Assembly (NCBI GenBank): GCA_964464895.1
Contig: CAYXGY010000002.1
Coordinates: forward strand, 62,001-126,000
Source of the DNA: Helicobacter_D sp964464895
GTDB taxonomy: Bacteria > Campylobacterota > Campylobacteria > Campylobacterales > Helicobacteraceae
Direction: 5' to 3'
DNA: 64,000 nucleotides
Below, one piece after another: positions 8,683 through 17,741 of the stretch; position 1 is the first letter of the stretch; the number at the start of each line of letters is the position of its first letter. The notes under the pieces are model-generated. The model saw only the letters and a list, made by a program, of their open reading frames with translations, was not told the DNA's origin and ran no database searches. The position numbers were made by a program, and so were the translations under genes.

Positions 8683-9717
8683 TTATTCGATTTCGCTTGT
8701 GTCATCACTAGATAAATCATCAGAGATAGAAATAGAAGATTTGATTTTCTCTCCAATCTCTTGGGCAATTTCTGGATTTTCTCTCAAAAAAGCCTTTGCA
8801 TTTTCTTTGCCTTGCCCGAGTTTTTTATCTTTATAGCTTAACCACGCCCCGCTTTTATCCACAATATCTAGCTTGACGCCATAGTCAATCAGCTCGCCCT
8901 CTTGGCTGATTCCCTCGCCAAACATAATGTCAAATTCTGCCCCTCTAAAGGGTGGCGCAACTTTATTTTTCACCACTTTTGCCTTGACGCGATTGCCGAT
9001 ATTTTGTTCGCCTTGCTTTAAAGTTGCGATTCTGCGCACATCAATTCTGACGCTTGCATAAAACTTCAGTGCATTTCCCCCGGTGGTGGTTTCTGGGCTA
9101 CCATAGCCCATCATACCGATTTTCATACGAATCTGATTGATGAAAATCACCGTGGTGTTCATCTTGTGAATCACGCCTGTTACTTTTCGTAATGCTTGGC
9201 TCATCAAACGCGCTTGTAAGCCCACGTGCTGGTCTCCCATATCCCCGTCAATCTCACTTTTGGGCGTGAGTGCCGCGACAGAGTCAATTACGATTAAATC
9301 CACACCGCCACTTCTCGTAAGCGTTTCTAGGATTTCCAATGCTTGCTCTCCAAAATCTGGCTGGGAAACAAGCAGGTTTTCTACATCTACGCCCAATCGC
9401 TTAGCATAGGCAACATCTAGTGCGTGTTCCGCGTCGATAAAGGCACAGATTCCGCCCTTTTTCTGACATTCTGCGACAATTTGTAATGCCAAAGTCGTCT
9501 TACCCGAACTCTCTGGTCCATAGACTTCAATAATCCGCCCTTTAGGAACTCCCCCAATGCCAAGCGCAATATCAAGCCCAAGCGAACCCGTGCTAATGGC
9601 GTCAATTTTTTCTACAGGTTTATCGCCAAGCCTGATTAATGCGCCCTTTCCAAAGGCTTTATCAATTTGCTTAATGGCAAGCTCAATTGCTTTTTGTTTG
9701 TTTTCGTCCAAAGCCAT
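8683..9717 (-). CDS. recA: Recombinase RecA
   Basis: RecA forms filaments on single-stranded DNA and catalyses strand exchange in recombinational repair. The 344-residue protein has the Walker A GPESSGKTTLAL near residue 69, Walker B VDLIVIDSVAAL and the L2-region INQIRMKIGMMGYGSPETTTGG. The C-terminus is acidic, as usual. No LexA-box-like operator is evident upstream, in line with the lack of an SOS system in related bacteria. The ATG at 9717 is preceded by AGGAGAA. Confidence 0.99.
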   Translation of the reverse strand: MALDENKQKAIELAIKQIDKAFGKGALIRLGDKPVEKIDAISTGSLGLDIALGIGGVPKGRIIEVYGPESSGKTTLALQIVAECQKKGGICAFIDAEHALDVAYAKRLGVDVENLLVSQPDFGEQALEILETLTRSGGVDLIVIDSVAALTPKSEIDGDMGDQHVGLQARLMSQALRKVTGVIHKMNTTVIFINQIRMKIGMMGYGSPETTTGGNALKFYASVRIDVRRIATLKQGEQNIGNRVKAKVVKNKVAPPFRGAEFDIMFGEGISQEGELIDYGVKLDIVDKSGAWLSYKDKKLGQGKENAKAFLRENPEIAQEIGEKIKSSISISDDLSSDDTSEIE

Positions 9718-9742
9718 TTTTTCTCCTAAAAATTAAAATTTT

Positions 9743-9748
9743 ATTGTA
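9743..9748 (-). promoter_or_regulatory. -10 box upstream of recA
   Basis: On the minus strand a TACAAT hexamer lies about 26 bases before the recA start, downstream of an A/T-rich stretch. This is a plausible housekeeping -10 element. Confidence 0.45.
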
Positions 9749-9809
9749 GCCAAAACATATAAAAAATTCAAAATAAAAATATTTTCAGTTTTTTCGCAGG
9801 GCTTAAGAT

Positions 9810-9815
9810 TATAAT
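9810..9815 (+). promoter_or_regulatory. -10 box upstream of the split methyltransferase gene
   Basis: A perfect TATAAT lies 31 bases before the ATG at 9846, in the recA/methyltransferase divergent gap. Confidence 0.55.
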
Positions 9816-9845
9816 TGCAAAAGTTTGATTTGCAAAAGAGACAGA

Positions 9846-11492
9846 ATGTATCCTTTAAATATTTTAGAAGAAGACTTGAAAAACAAAGTGGCACACGACT
9901 ACTTCAGAGGCTTTGACACCACGCGGATTCTAGGCAAAATTGATTTTTGCGTGTCCTATCGCACAAAAACCTTATTTCAGACAATCAACTTCCTTTGGGC
10001 GGAGGCAAAGAGAGGTAACAAGAGCGATATTATAGAATCCTTTGTGCAACTGATTCTAACCATCGGCAAGGAAAGAACATTTGAAGCCGAGCTTCCTCCA
10101 CTTTTCTTGGGCGCGCTGGATTGTGAGAAAATCGCCTTTATTCCTTATTATAAGATGATGAATATTTTTAGCCAAAATGATTTTAATTGGAATGTCGCGC
10201 CAAGCAACCATCATTCAAAGGAATTTAAACAACTCTATCAAATGAGTGAGGGGCTTTTAGAATCTAAGAAATTGCTTTTTTATTTCAAGAGCGATTCTAA
10301 AGAATTGCAAGGCTTTATCAAAGACAATTTCACACTTGGAAATAAGCAGTTGCACAAAATCCAAATCACAAAGAATAATTTTACAAATGTGTATCAAAAA
10401 TGGCTTTTGAAAGTCAAAGATTCGATTAGCATTGATTGGAATCGCGCCAAGAGTGCGGGGATTTTGGACGCCGACTTTTATCTAGCAGATTTGCTAAGTA
10501 GTGAGAATCAAAGCCTGCTGGACAAGCTTTTTGTCGTATTGAAGAAAACGCATTATGAGTTTAACAAAACCATCACCCTTATGGGTTCAGAACAAAAGGA
10601 CACAGCGACTTTTAGAGATGACCAAAAAGCCCATAATGAGTTTTGGAATCTCTATGAGCGTCCCCCAAAGCAAGAATATTGGGATTATATTATAGACAGA
10701 CGCGATTTGCTCGTTCCTAGTGATATTAGAGAGCGCAAGGGGGCGTTTTTCACCCCGCAAATTTGGGTGCAAAAGGCACAAGTTTATCTTGCCAAAGCCT
10801 TAGGCGAGGATTGGCAGAGCGAATCGTATGTGTGGGATTGTGCGGCAGGGACAGGGAATCTGTTTGCAAACCTCACAGAATCACGCAATTTCTACGCAAG
10901 CACACTTGATAAGGCAGATGTGGAGATTATGAAAGAACTTGCGAAGAATAGCCATTTGCCACTTTTAGAGAATCATATCTTTCAATGTGATTTTCTGAAT
11001 GATAGTTTGCTGGATATTCCTTGCGAGAGGCATAAAGACAAATTAGATTCTACTTGCAAAGATTGCAAAGAATCCAAACTCCCAAAAAGCTTGCAAGAAA
11101 TTCTCAAAGATGAGACAAAGCGCAGAAAATTAGTCATTTTCATCAATCCACCGTATGCGGAAGCGACTTCAGGCACTACACCAGCAGGCACAGGCGCAAA
11201 TAAACCAAAAGTAGCGACCGATAATGCGACTTATGAAAAATACAAAGAGATTTTGGGCAAGGCAAGCAATGAACTCTTTGCACAATTTTTTATCAGAATC
11301 TACCAAGAGATTCCACATTGCAAGCTTGCTACTTTTTCTACCCTTAAATATATTAATTCAAGTAATTTTATAAAGTTTAGAGAGACTTTCAAGGCAGAGT
11401 TTAAGGGGGGCTTTATCGTCCCAGCGGATACCTTTGATAATGTCAAAGGGCAGTTTCCGATAGGCTTTTTGGTATGGGATTTGAAACATTAA
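9846..11492 (+). CDS. Nuclease/N6-adenine DNA methyltransferase, N-terminal part of a split gene
   Basis: This 548-residue ORF carries the N-terminal and catalytic parts of a type IIG-like restriction-modification enzyme. Residues 30-56 contain D33 and then W-A-E53-A-K55, a likely PD-(D/E)XK nuclease core. A methyltransferase domain follows, with KGAFFTP (motif X, about 298), WDCAAGTGNL (motif I, about 330) and INPPY (motif IV, about 433). The frame stops right after PIGFLVWDLKH, where the family normally continues into target-recognition sequence; that continuation is found 528 bases downstream at 12021. A toxin-antitoxin pair fills the gap. I chose the ATG at 9846 over the upstream TTG at 9825. 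Whether the two parts assemble into an active enzyme is unknown. Confidence 0.85.
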   Translation: MYPLNILEEDLKNKVAHDYFRGFDTTRILGKIDFCVSYRTKTLFQTINFLWAEAKRGNKSDIIESFVQLILTIGKERTFEAELPPLFLGALDCEKIAFIPYYKMMNIFSQNDFNWNVAPSNHHSKEFKQLYQMSEGLLESKKLLFYFKSDSKELQGFIKDNFTLGNKQLHKIQITKNNFTNVYQKWLLKVKDSISIDWNRAKSAGILDADFYLADLLSSENQSLLDKLFVVLKKTHYEFNKTITLMGSEQKDTATFRDDQKAHNEFWNLYERPPKQEYWDYIIDRRDLLVPSDIRERKGAFFTPQIWVQKAQVYLAKALGEDWQSESYVWDCAAGTGNLFANLTESRNFYASTLDKADVEIMKELAKNSHLPLLENHIFQCDFLNDSLLDIPCERHKDKLDSTCKDCKESKLPKSLQEILKDETKRRKLVIFINPPYAEATSGTTPAGTGANKPKVATDNATYEKYKEILGKASNELFAQFFIRIYQEIPHCKLATFSTLKYINSSNFIKFRETFKAEFKGGFIVPADTFDNVKGQFPIGFLVWDLKH

Positions 11493-11494
11493 GC

Positions 11495-11510
11495 TATAAT
11501 CCGCTATTAT
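11495..11510 (+). promoter_or_regulatory. Probable promoter of the inserted toxin-antitoxin pair
   Basis: TATAAT (11495-11500) and TATTAT (11505-11510) follow directly after the stop of the upstream methyltransferase ORF. An AAGGAG ribosome-binding site at 11520-11525 precedes the antitoxin ATG. The inserted module therefore seems to carry its own expression signals. Confidence 0.5.
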
Positions 11511-11530
11511 GGTTTAGATAAGGAGCGCAG

Positions 11531-11752
11531 ATGACAATTATTGTAAGAAATGTAGATTCTAAGATTTTAAGCGTTATTGAAAGTCTAAAAGCCTTAAAAC
11601 CCGAACTTGAGATTAGTAAAGAAAAAGAAACAAAAAAGCCCAATAAACAATTGCGTAGGGCAATGGAAGAATGCGAGGAAATCTTAAAGAATCCCAAACA
11701 ATACCCAAGCTACAAAAATGCTAAAGAGCTGCTAGAAGATTGCTTGAAATGA
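11531..11752 (+). CDS. Antitoxin of a RelB/DinJ-type toxin-antitoxin pair
   Basis: The 73-residue charged protein starts with a short beta/helix segment (MTIIVRNVDSKILSVIESLK). It ends in a helical, acidic C-terminus of the sort that wraps around YafQ/RelE toxins. It sits directly upstream of a YafQ-like toxin with an ATGA start/stop overlap, the usual layout for these pairs. Sequence similarity to named antitoxins is weak by eye, so the call rests mainly on the partner and arrangement. It lies within the interrupted methyltransferase gene and has an AAGGAG site at good spacing. Confidence 0.75.
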   Translation: MTIIVRNVDSKILSVIESLKALKPELEISKEKETKKPNKQLRRAMEECEEILKNPKQYPSYKNAKELLEDCLK

Positions 11753-12021
11753 AATACACCATCAAAAAAACCTCTAGCTTTAAAACCTCTATCAAAAAGA
11801 TTAAAGACCAAGCAATCCTCAAAGAGATTGAAAAGGTCATTGACAAACTCACAAATGATGAGAAACTAGAGGATAAATATAATGACCATAAGCTAAAGGG
11901 CGAATACAAAGGCTATAAAGAATGCCATATCAAGCCGGACTTGCTCCTCATCTATAAGAAGCAAAAAGAAGTTTTGATACTTACTTGTGTAGATATTGGT
12001 AACCATAGTGAGTTGTTTTAA
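11749..12021 (+). CDS. YafQ/RelE-family mRNA interferase toxin
   Basis: From the ATG at 11749 the product is 90 residues. It shows the YafQ signature: a lysine-rich N-terminus, NDHKLKGEYKGYKECHIKPDLLLIY and the C-terminal GNHSELF. The histidines and aspartate in these segments correspond to the catalytic residues of YafQ-type ribosome-dependent RNases. It closely resembles the Helicobacter pylori HP0894-type toxin. The start overlaps the antitoxin stop (ATGA), and its own stop TAA overlaps the ATG of the methyltransferase remainder (TAATG). Toxin translation is thus coupled to both neighbours. Confidence 0.88.
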   Translation: MKYTIKKTSSFKTSIKKIKDQAILKEIEKVIDKLTNDEKLEDKYNDHKLKGEYKGYKECHIKPDLLLIYKKQKEVLILTCVDIGNHSELF

Positions 12022-13004
12022 TGGATTGTATAGAACTTGATGTCTTTGATAGAAATGGGGAATTTTTAGGAATAAAGAGATTCTATACCAAAAATAACAA
12101 TACGCAAAGTATCAATCAATGGATAAAACAATATGACGATAAGCAGATTGTAGAGCTTGCATTTATGGGGAATCCAGCTCCAGATTTTCAACATAATAGC
12201 CAACTTTACCTCTCTCAAAAGAAAGGCATTGAACATTTTAATTTTTTTAAAATCTGTGCAAACAATCTTATCATTACCTCTGTCTATTTTGCCGTGCGGC
12301 ATTGTATCCCGCATACTTGGATAAATCACAATGACCAATTTTTATATCCTAATGATAAATGGCAAAAAGACATAGAATTTCATAATGATTGTTTGGCTTT
12401 TACACTTTTTTATGAAAAAAATCGCATTACAAGCAAAGAGGGCACAAATCACTTTATCCCATTTTCAGAATCTGAAGTTAATGCAAAAGAAGCCTTTGCC
12501 TCAAACTTTATGGTTCAGTTTATTAAGGGAAAAATCAAGCCAGATTCTACATTTGAAACTTCAGAGGCAAGAAAAGGAGACCTAGATGCGACAAGCGAAT
12601 CTTTCCTTATTGCCTCTTCACTCTCAAATACAAAATCTCAAAGAGGCAAACAAGGAGGCTTTGAAGAGAAATCCTTTTATGCCGAACAAACAAGCTTTAT
12701 CCCTGCCGAGCCTTTGAGTTTTAGCGATGAGGCAAAGGCAGTTTTTGCAGCAGGATTAGAGCTTTGGCGATATTATCATTCTCAAGACTTTAGCGATTCT
12801 AAGAATCCCTACAATCCGAATGCTTCACTCTATGACATTAAGGCGCATTTTCAGGGATTCAATGACAAGGGCAAGATGAATCCACCCATAAAAGCGCAGG
12901 ATTCTTACTATAAAGATGCCATTGGTGCTTTGAATGTCGCACTTTCAATCTTGGCAAAAAGAATCGAACCAAAGGTATATGAATATGGGTTTTTGAAAGA
13001 ATGA
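12021..13004 (+). CDS. C-terminal part of the split methyltransferase (probable target-recognition region)
   Basis: The 327-residue ORF begins MDCIELDVFDRNGEFLGIKR, which reads as the direct continuation of the sequence ending FLVWDL at 11489. It contains no methyltransferase or nuclease motifs. It is therefore probably the target-recognition and C-terminal helical region of the same type IIG-like enzyme, whose combined length would be about 875 residues. Its ATG overlaps the toxin stop by one base (TAATG), so it can be translated by coupling from the toxin gene. Being separately translatable, it could complement the N-terminal part in trans; alternatively both are decaying remnants. Confidence 0.75.
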   Translation: MDCIELDVFDRNGEFLGIKRFYTKNNNTQSINQWIKQYDDKQIVELAFMGNPAPDFQHNSQLYLSQKKGIEHFNFFKICANNLIITSVYFAVRHCIPHTWINHNDQFLYPNDKWQKDIEFHNDCLAFTLFYEKNRITSKEGTNHFIPFSESEVNAKEAFASNFMVQFIKGKIKPDSTFETSEARKGDLDATSESFLIASSLSNTKSQRGKQGGFEEKSFYAEQTSFIPAEPLSFSDEAKAVFAAGLELWRYYHSQDFSDSKNPYNPNASLYDIKAHFQGFNDKGKMNPPIKAQDSYYKDAIGALNVALSILAKRIEPKVYEYGFLKE

Positions 13005-13043
13005 TAAGAGGTCAGCTATCTGCTAACGAATGTCCTTGTGGCT

Positions 13044-13141
13044 TAAATAATGAATTGCCACGATTCCGCAAGCGGAATCTCTCAATGTGGAGGTTCGTCA
13101 TCGCGGAAGTGTAGCTGATAAACCATAATCTGAAGTCTCGC
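13044..13141. repeat. Degenerate dispersed intergenic repeat, copy 1
   Basis: The gap between the methyltransferase remainder and ackA holds TAAATAATGAATTGCCACG, closely matching 34611-34632. A perfect palindrome, GATTCCGCAAGCGGAATC, follows, then a tract of TGCGAGACTTC-like sequence on the reverse strand. It has no open frame and no homology to the neighbouring genes. Confidence 0.5.
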
Positions 13142-13157
13142 AATAACGCAGTGAGAG

Positions 13158-14369
13158 TTAATGTTCTTGGGACTTCAAAACAATTTCGCGTGTATCTCTT
13201 GCAATCATTAGCTCTTCATTAGTAGGAATCACGCAGACTTTGACTTTGGAATCTGGTGTAGAAATGACGCCCTCTTTGCCCACGGTTTCGAGATTGGTGG
13301 ATTCATCAAGATTGATTCCCAAGAAGTGCAAATGCGAAACGATTTTCCCGCGAATGAATTTGGCATTTTCTCCCACGCCTGCACAAAATGCAATCGCATC
13401 TACTCCTACGAGTGCCGCGGTGTAAGCACCAATGTATTTTGCCACACGATAGGCGAAAACCTCCCTAGCGAATCGCGCCTTGAGATTGCCTTCTTCATCG
13501 GCTGCAAGCAAATCCCTAAAATCGCTAGAAATCCCCGAGATTCCAAGCACGCCAGATTTTTTGTTTAGGAGATTCAAGACTTCTTTAGTGCTTAGATTTT
13601 CCTTTTGGGCGATATAGTCAATAATCGCAGGGTCTAAATCCCCACTACGCGTGCCCATTACTAAGCCTTCAAGTGGAGTCAAACCCATACTTGTGTCAAT
13701 GCTTTTACCATTTTTGACTGCGCAAATACTAGAACCATTGCCCAAATGGCAAGTAATAATGCGGGAATTTTCTAGTGGAATCCCTAGAAATTCTGCTGTG
13801 CGCTTAGAAACATAGCTATGGCTTGTGCCGTGGAATCCATAGCGGCGAATTTTGTATTTCTCATAATATTCATAAGGCAAGCCATAAATATAGGCGTGCG
13901 GTGGCATACTTTGGTGGAATGCGGTATCAAACACCGCTACCATAGGTACTTTTGGCATTAAATGCTTGCACGCACGGATTCCTAGCAGATGTGCAGGATT
14001 GTGCAAGGGGGCTAAATCGGAACATTCTTCAATGTGCGTGATGACTTCCTCGTTAATGAGTGCGGAATGCGTGAAGTGCTCGCCTCCATGCACGATTCTA
14101 TGCCCAATGGCTTTGATTTCATTGAGGGATTTGAGAATGCCATTTTGTGGATTGACGAGTGCTTCAAGTACAAGCCCAATCGCGACTTCGTGGTCTCCCA
14201 TTTCTACATTTTTCGTAATTTTCTCCGCCCCTTTGGGTTTATAGCTAAACTGCCCATTAGCAATACCGATTCTATCACATAATCCTGATGCCAAAACCTC
14301 CTCTGTGTTGGTGTTAATCAACTGATATTTGAGAGAAGAACTCCCACAATTAATAACCAAAATATCCAT
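13158..14369 (-). CDS. ackA: Acetate kinase
   Basis: AckA reversibly transfers phosphate between acetyl phosphate and ADP, linking acetate to acetyl-CoA with Pta. The 403-residue protein opens with ILVINCGSSSLKYQLI, and the ASKHA-fold motifs RRYGFHGTSHSYVS, CHLGNGSSICA and FCAGVGENA are intact. It is separated from pta by 2 bases and follows it in the same transcript. Start at 14369. Confidence 0.97.
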   Translation of the reverse strand: MDILVINCGSSSLKYQLINTNTEEVLASGLCDRIGIANGQFSYKPKGAEKITKNVEMGDHEVAIGLVLEALVNPQNGILKSLNEIKAIGHRIVHGGEHFTHSALINEEVITHIEECSDLAPLHNPAHLLGIRACKHLMPKVPMVAVFDTAFHQSMPPHAYIYGLPYEYYEKYKIRRYGFHGTSHSYVSKRTAEFLGIPLENSRIITCHLGNGSSICAVKNGKSIDTSMGLTPLEGLVMGTRSGDLDPAIIDYIAQKENLSTKEVLNLLNKKSGVLGISGISSDFRDLLAADEEGNLKARFAREVFAYRVAKYIGAYTAALVGVDAIAFCAGVGENAKFIRGKIVSHLHFLGINLDESTNLETVGKEGVISTPDSKVKVCVIPTNEELMIARDTREIVLKSQEH

Positions 14370-14371
14370 AT

Positions 14372-15379
14372 TTACTCCTTATTTTGTTGTGCTTGGAGAG
14401 CGGTAATCGCAATCACGCCAACAATATCTTCACTGCTGCAACCGCGTGAAAGGTCATTGACAGCCCCGCCAATTCCTTGTGTGATGGGTCCATAAGCTTC
14501 AGCATTTGCAAGTCTTTGGACGAGTTTGTAGCCAATATTCCCCGCGTCTAAATCCGGGAAAACAAGCACATTTGCTTGTCCGGCAATCACACTACTTGGG
14601 GCTTTGGATTTCCCAATGCTTGGAACAATTGCTGCGTCAAGTTGGAACTCTCCATCTAGGGCAATCTCTGGTGCTTCTGCCTGCGCAATTTTTGTCGCTT
14701 CGACTACTTTATCTACATCGGAGTGTTTCGCACTGCCTTTTGTAGAGTGCGAGAGCATAGCCACTACGGCTTTTTTGCCTACTAAGGCTTCAAAGCTTTT
14801 AGCGGAATCTATCGCAATAGAGGCGAGCTCCTGTGCATTTGGATTTTGCACCAAGCCACTATCAGAGAAGATAAAGATTCCATTCTCCCCATAACTACAA
14901 TTAGGGACAACCATTAAGAAGAATGCGGAAACGAGTTTGGAATCTGGCTTTGTGCCCAAAATTTGCAATGAAGCGCGGAGCACATCAGAGGTAGCGTGAA
15001 TTGCACCTGCAACCATACCATCGGCTTCTTTAGATTTGACGAGTGCAACACCAAAATAGAGCGGATTCTCAAGCAAGAGAGCACGTGCAGACTTTTCGCT
15101 TAAGCCTTTATGTCCGCGCAACTTGACAAATAATTCTACATAGGATTCCAACGCATCACAGCTTGAGGGATTGATAAATTCTGCGTTTTCTAAATTTAAA
15201 TTATGTTCTTTTGCTCTTTGTTTGATTTCTGTTTCTTCGCCAATTAAAATAATCTTTGCAATCTTTTCTTGCAATGCGATATGAGCGGCTTCCAAAGTGC
15301 GCATATCACTTGTTTCTGGTAAGACAATTGTTTGCAAATTGGCTTTAGCCTTTTCTTTAATCATTTGAATGAAATCCAT
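14372..15379 (-). CDS. pta: Phosphate acetyltransferase (short form)
   Basis: Pta interconverts acetyl-CoA and acetyl phosphate. About 335 residues form only the catalytic PTA/PTB domain, without the regulatory DRTGG domain of the long enterobacterial form. Recognisable segments are IVLPETSDMRTLEAA near the N-terminus, DGMVAGAIHATSDVLRA and FPDLDAGNIGYKLVQRLA. A TTG at 15394 also opens this frame, but the AAAGGA lying between it and the ATG at 15379 serves the ATG, so I start there. It is followed by ackA. Confidence 0.95.
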   Translation of the reverse strand: MDFIQMIKEKAKANLQTIVLPETSDMRTLEAAHIALQEKIAKIILIGEETEIKQRAKEHNLNLENAEFINPSSCDALESYVELFVKLRGHKGLSEKSARALLLENPLYFGVALVKSKEADGMVAGAIHATSDVLRASLQILGTKPDSKLVSAFFLMVVPNCSYGENGIFIFSDSGLVQNPNAQELASIAIDSAKSFEALVGKKAVVAMLSHSTKGSAKHSDVDKVVEATKIAQAEAPEIALDGEFQLDAAIVPSIGKSKAPSSVIAGQANVLVFPDLDAGNIGYKLVQRLANAEAYGPITQGIGGAVNDLSRGCSSEDIVGVIAITALQAQQNKE

Positions 15380-15467
15380 AATTAATCCTTTCAATATAAG
15401 ATTTCAACTATTTTAAGATTTTTTAGGCTAAGTAGTGTATAAACTTGATAAAAAAGTGTGAAAAATT

Positions 15468-16730
15468 TTATGAGTGTGTAAATTTTTCCCTTAATATCTT
15501 TTTCCCAAATTCTACACCGGGTTGATTATAGGTATCAATTTGCAAGAGAATCCCCACGCAAGAAGTCAGCAATTCATAATAAAGCACGAGTGCGCCTACG
15601 CTTTGCTCATTAAGAGAATCCAGCACGATAGAATCTACCGGCACATTTTGCGAAATAATGCTTTCTTTTGTCGAGATACATTGCAGTTTTAAGAGTTGAT
15701 TGAAAGAAGTTTGATTCACAAAATTTGTAGATTCTAATCCTTGTAGGTTAATGTTTGGAATATAAAGAGGCTTTTGTGAGAGATTTTTAACGCTCAAGAA
15801 TGTTACGGTTTTGTTTGCTGGTCCTTGCATAATGAGTTGCAAAAAGGAGTGTTGGTCAATGCTGCCAATGAGTGCAATAGGCGTCAATCCGCGTCTTTGC
15901 TCATACATATCCAGTTTTCCTAAGGATTCTCCCCATAGTTGCACATACCAAGCATTAAAATAGCGAAAGACACTAGAATAAGAAAACAACACATTGATTG
16001 GGAAGTTGTTCTCATTCCTTGCGAGGAATAATGCTTTTTTTAGGACATTATCTTTGCGCTCTTTAAAGAATCTGTTACTGACAATACACGCACCTCTTAA
16101 AATAGCTTGAATGTCATAGCCCAAAATCGCAAGTGGCAACAAGCCTACCGCACTTAATACCGAGAATCTACCACCGATGTTTGGTTTAATCGTTACGGAT
16201 TCTATTCCCTCGCTTTTACTCCATTGGAAAAGTGGCGAATCCTCGTCTGTGATAGTGAGAAGGTGCTTTTTGTGCTTGAGCAGAGAGAATCGCGCGAGAA
16301 TATATTTGAAAAGCGAAGTGGTTTCAATCGTGAGTCCGGATTTTGAGATGATAATAAAAAGCGTGTCTTCGCACTTGACGCGTTGCAAGTCTTTTCTAAT
16401 GATAATAGGGTCTGTGTGTTCTAGGAATCGCAGCTTGATTTTTTTGCGATTATTTTGATGTGAAAGAAGTGCGTCAATTGCTTTTGTCCCAAGAGAGCTA
16501 CCCCCAATTCCTACAATAATGACATTGGAAATGGAGTTTAAAAAATGTTTATTGCGCGCAAGATAATCAAAGATTGCTTCGTTTTTAGCAAATGGGAGAT
16601 CGTAATATCCGCTAAGTTGACTATTGCGCTCTACGAGCACTTTTTGGAAAAACAAATCCAAATTTTTTTTGGCAAAAAGATTGGGATAATCTTGCAAAAA
16701 GCGCACATAGGTATTGGTTAGATTTAGCAT
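15468..16730 (-). CDS. pgi: Glucose-6-phosphate isomerase (short form)
   Basis: Pgi interconverts glucose-6-phosphate and fructose-6-phosphate. The 420-residue protein is shorter than the roughly 550-residue enterobacterial enzyme, as in other Campylobacterota. The SIS-domain core (VIIVGIGGSSLGTKAID near residue 70), the sugar-phosphate loop ISKSGLTIETTS near 128 and the C-terminal lysine region are visible. It follows gap by 15 bases on the same strand, so they are likely co-transcribed. Confidence 0.95.
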   Translation of the reverse strand: MLNLTNTYVRFLQDYPNLFAKKNLDLFFQKVLVERNSQLSGYYDLPFAKNEAIFDYLARNKHFLNSISNVIIVGIGGSSLGTKAIDALLSHQNNRKKIKLRFLEHTDPIIIRKDLQRVKCEDTLFIIISKSGLTIETTSLFKYILARFSLLKHKKHLLTITDEDSPLFQWSKSEGIESVTIKPNIGGRFSVLSAVGLLPLAILGYDIQAILRGACIVSNRFFKERKDNVLKKALFLARNENNFPINVLFSYSSVFRYFNAWYVQLWGESLGKLDMYEQRRGLTPIALIGSIDQHSFLQLIMQGPANKTVTFLSVKNLSQKPLYIPNINLQGLESTNFVNQTSFNQLLKLQCISTKESIISQNVPVDSIVLDSLNEQSVGALVLYYELLTSCVGILLQIDTYNQPGVEFGKKILREKFTHS

Positions 16731-16745
16731 AGGAATCCGAAAGTG

Positions 16746-17741
16746 CTAAATACTAGAGCCGACAAAACTTGCCATATCCACTAAACGCGTAGAATAACCC
16801 CATTCATTATCATACCACGCGACAACTTTGAGCTGATTTTCGCCCACAACCACCGTGCAATCGGGGATAAAAATGCTACTATAAGTGCTCCCGATGAAAT
16901 CTCCTGAAACGCGTTTTTCATTATCTACCAAAATGAGATTTTTAAAATCTTCTTGTGCGGCTTTTTCAAAAGTGGCATTAATGGATTCTTTGCTAACGGG
17001 TTGCTTGGTAACACAAGTCAAATCTACGACACTCACATCTGGAGTTGGCACGCGAATGGCAAATCCATTGAGTTTGCCCTTTAATTCTGGCATTACAAGT
17101 CCTATGGCTTTGGCTGCTCCTGTGGAGGTTGGAATCATATTCAGAGCTGCTGCGCGTGCGCGGCGCAAATCTTTATGCTTGGAATCCAAAAGGTTTTGGT
17201 CATTGGTATAACTATGAATTGTCGTCATTAATCCGCTCAAAATCGTAAAGTTATCGTGCAAGACTTTCGCAATCGGCGCAAGCGCATTGGTGGTGCAACT
17301 TGCATTGGAAATAACTTGTTCTCCTTGATAGCTCGTGTGATTGACACCATAAACAAAAGTGGGTGCGTCTGTTGCGGGCGCGGAGATTACCACGCGTTCA
17401 ATCCCTCCATAAAGATGCGCACTTGCTTTGTTTAAGTCGTTAAAAGCCCCTGTGCATTCTATCACAAGCTTTGCACCAAATTTTCCAAAATTTAACTCTT
17501 TAATCTCGCGCGTGCTGACGATTTGAATATTTTTTTGTTTGCCGATTCTGATGCTCGTTTCACTTAATTTTTCAACCTCGCTATTTTTTTGCACAGAATC
17601 GTATTTGAGCAAATGAATCAGCGTGTCAATGGGCATTGTAGTATTAAGGGCGACAAGCTCTAAATCCTCACGCTCACTTAGGATTTTGCATACACACAAA
17701 CCGATTCTACCCGTCCCATTCACTGCAACTTTTAAAGCCAT
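16746..17741 (-). CDS. gap: Glyceraldehyde-3-phosphate dehydrogenase
   Basis: This 331-residue enzyme oxidises glyceraldehyde-3-phosphate or works in the gluconeogenic direction. The N-terminal Rossmann motif NGTGRIGLCVC, the catalytic cysteine in SNASCTTNALAPI, and the C-terminal AWYDNEWGYSTRLVDM are intact. It heads the gap-pgi unit. The N-terminal NAD site uses LVALNTT rather than an aspartate-centred motif after strand 2, so dual NAD/NADP use is possible. The start ATG at 17741 has AAGGAGA upstream. Confidence 0.97.
   Translation of the reverse strand: MALKVAVNGTGRIGLCVCKILSEREDLELVALNTTMPIDTLIHLLKYDSVQKNSEVEKLSETSIRIGKQKNIQIVSTREIKELNFGKFGAKLVIECTGAFNDLNKASAHLYGGIERVVISAPATDAPTFVYGVNHTSYQGEQVISNASCTTNALAPIAKVLHDNFTILSGLMTTIHSYTNDQNLLDSKHKDLRRARAAALNMIPTSTGAAKAIGLVMPELKGKLNGFAIRVPTPDVSVVDLTCVTKQPVSKESINATFEKAAQEDFKNLILVDNEKRVSGDFIGSTYSSIFIPDCTVVVGENQLKVVAWYDNEWGYSTRLVDMASFVGSSI

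Noticed and set aside
11404..11411. Run of six G in the methyltransferase gene as a phase-variation tract
   Set aside because: Six G is short for contingency tracts, and the frame is open through it; a similar G run occurs in waaF without effect.
11490..12023. Intein or intron splitting the methyltransferase
   Set aside because: The insert encodes a recognisable toxin-antitoxin pair with its own start sites, and no splicing motifs or intron structure are seen.
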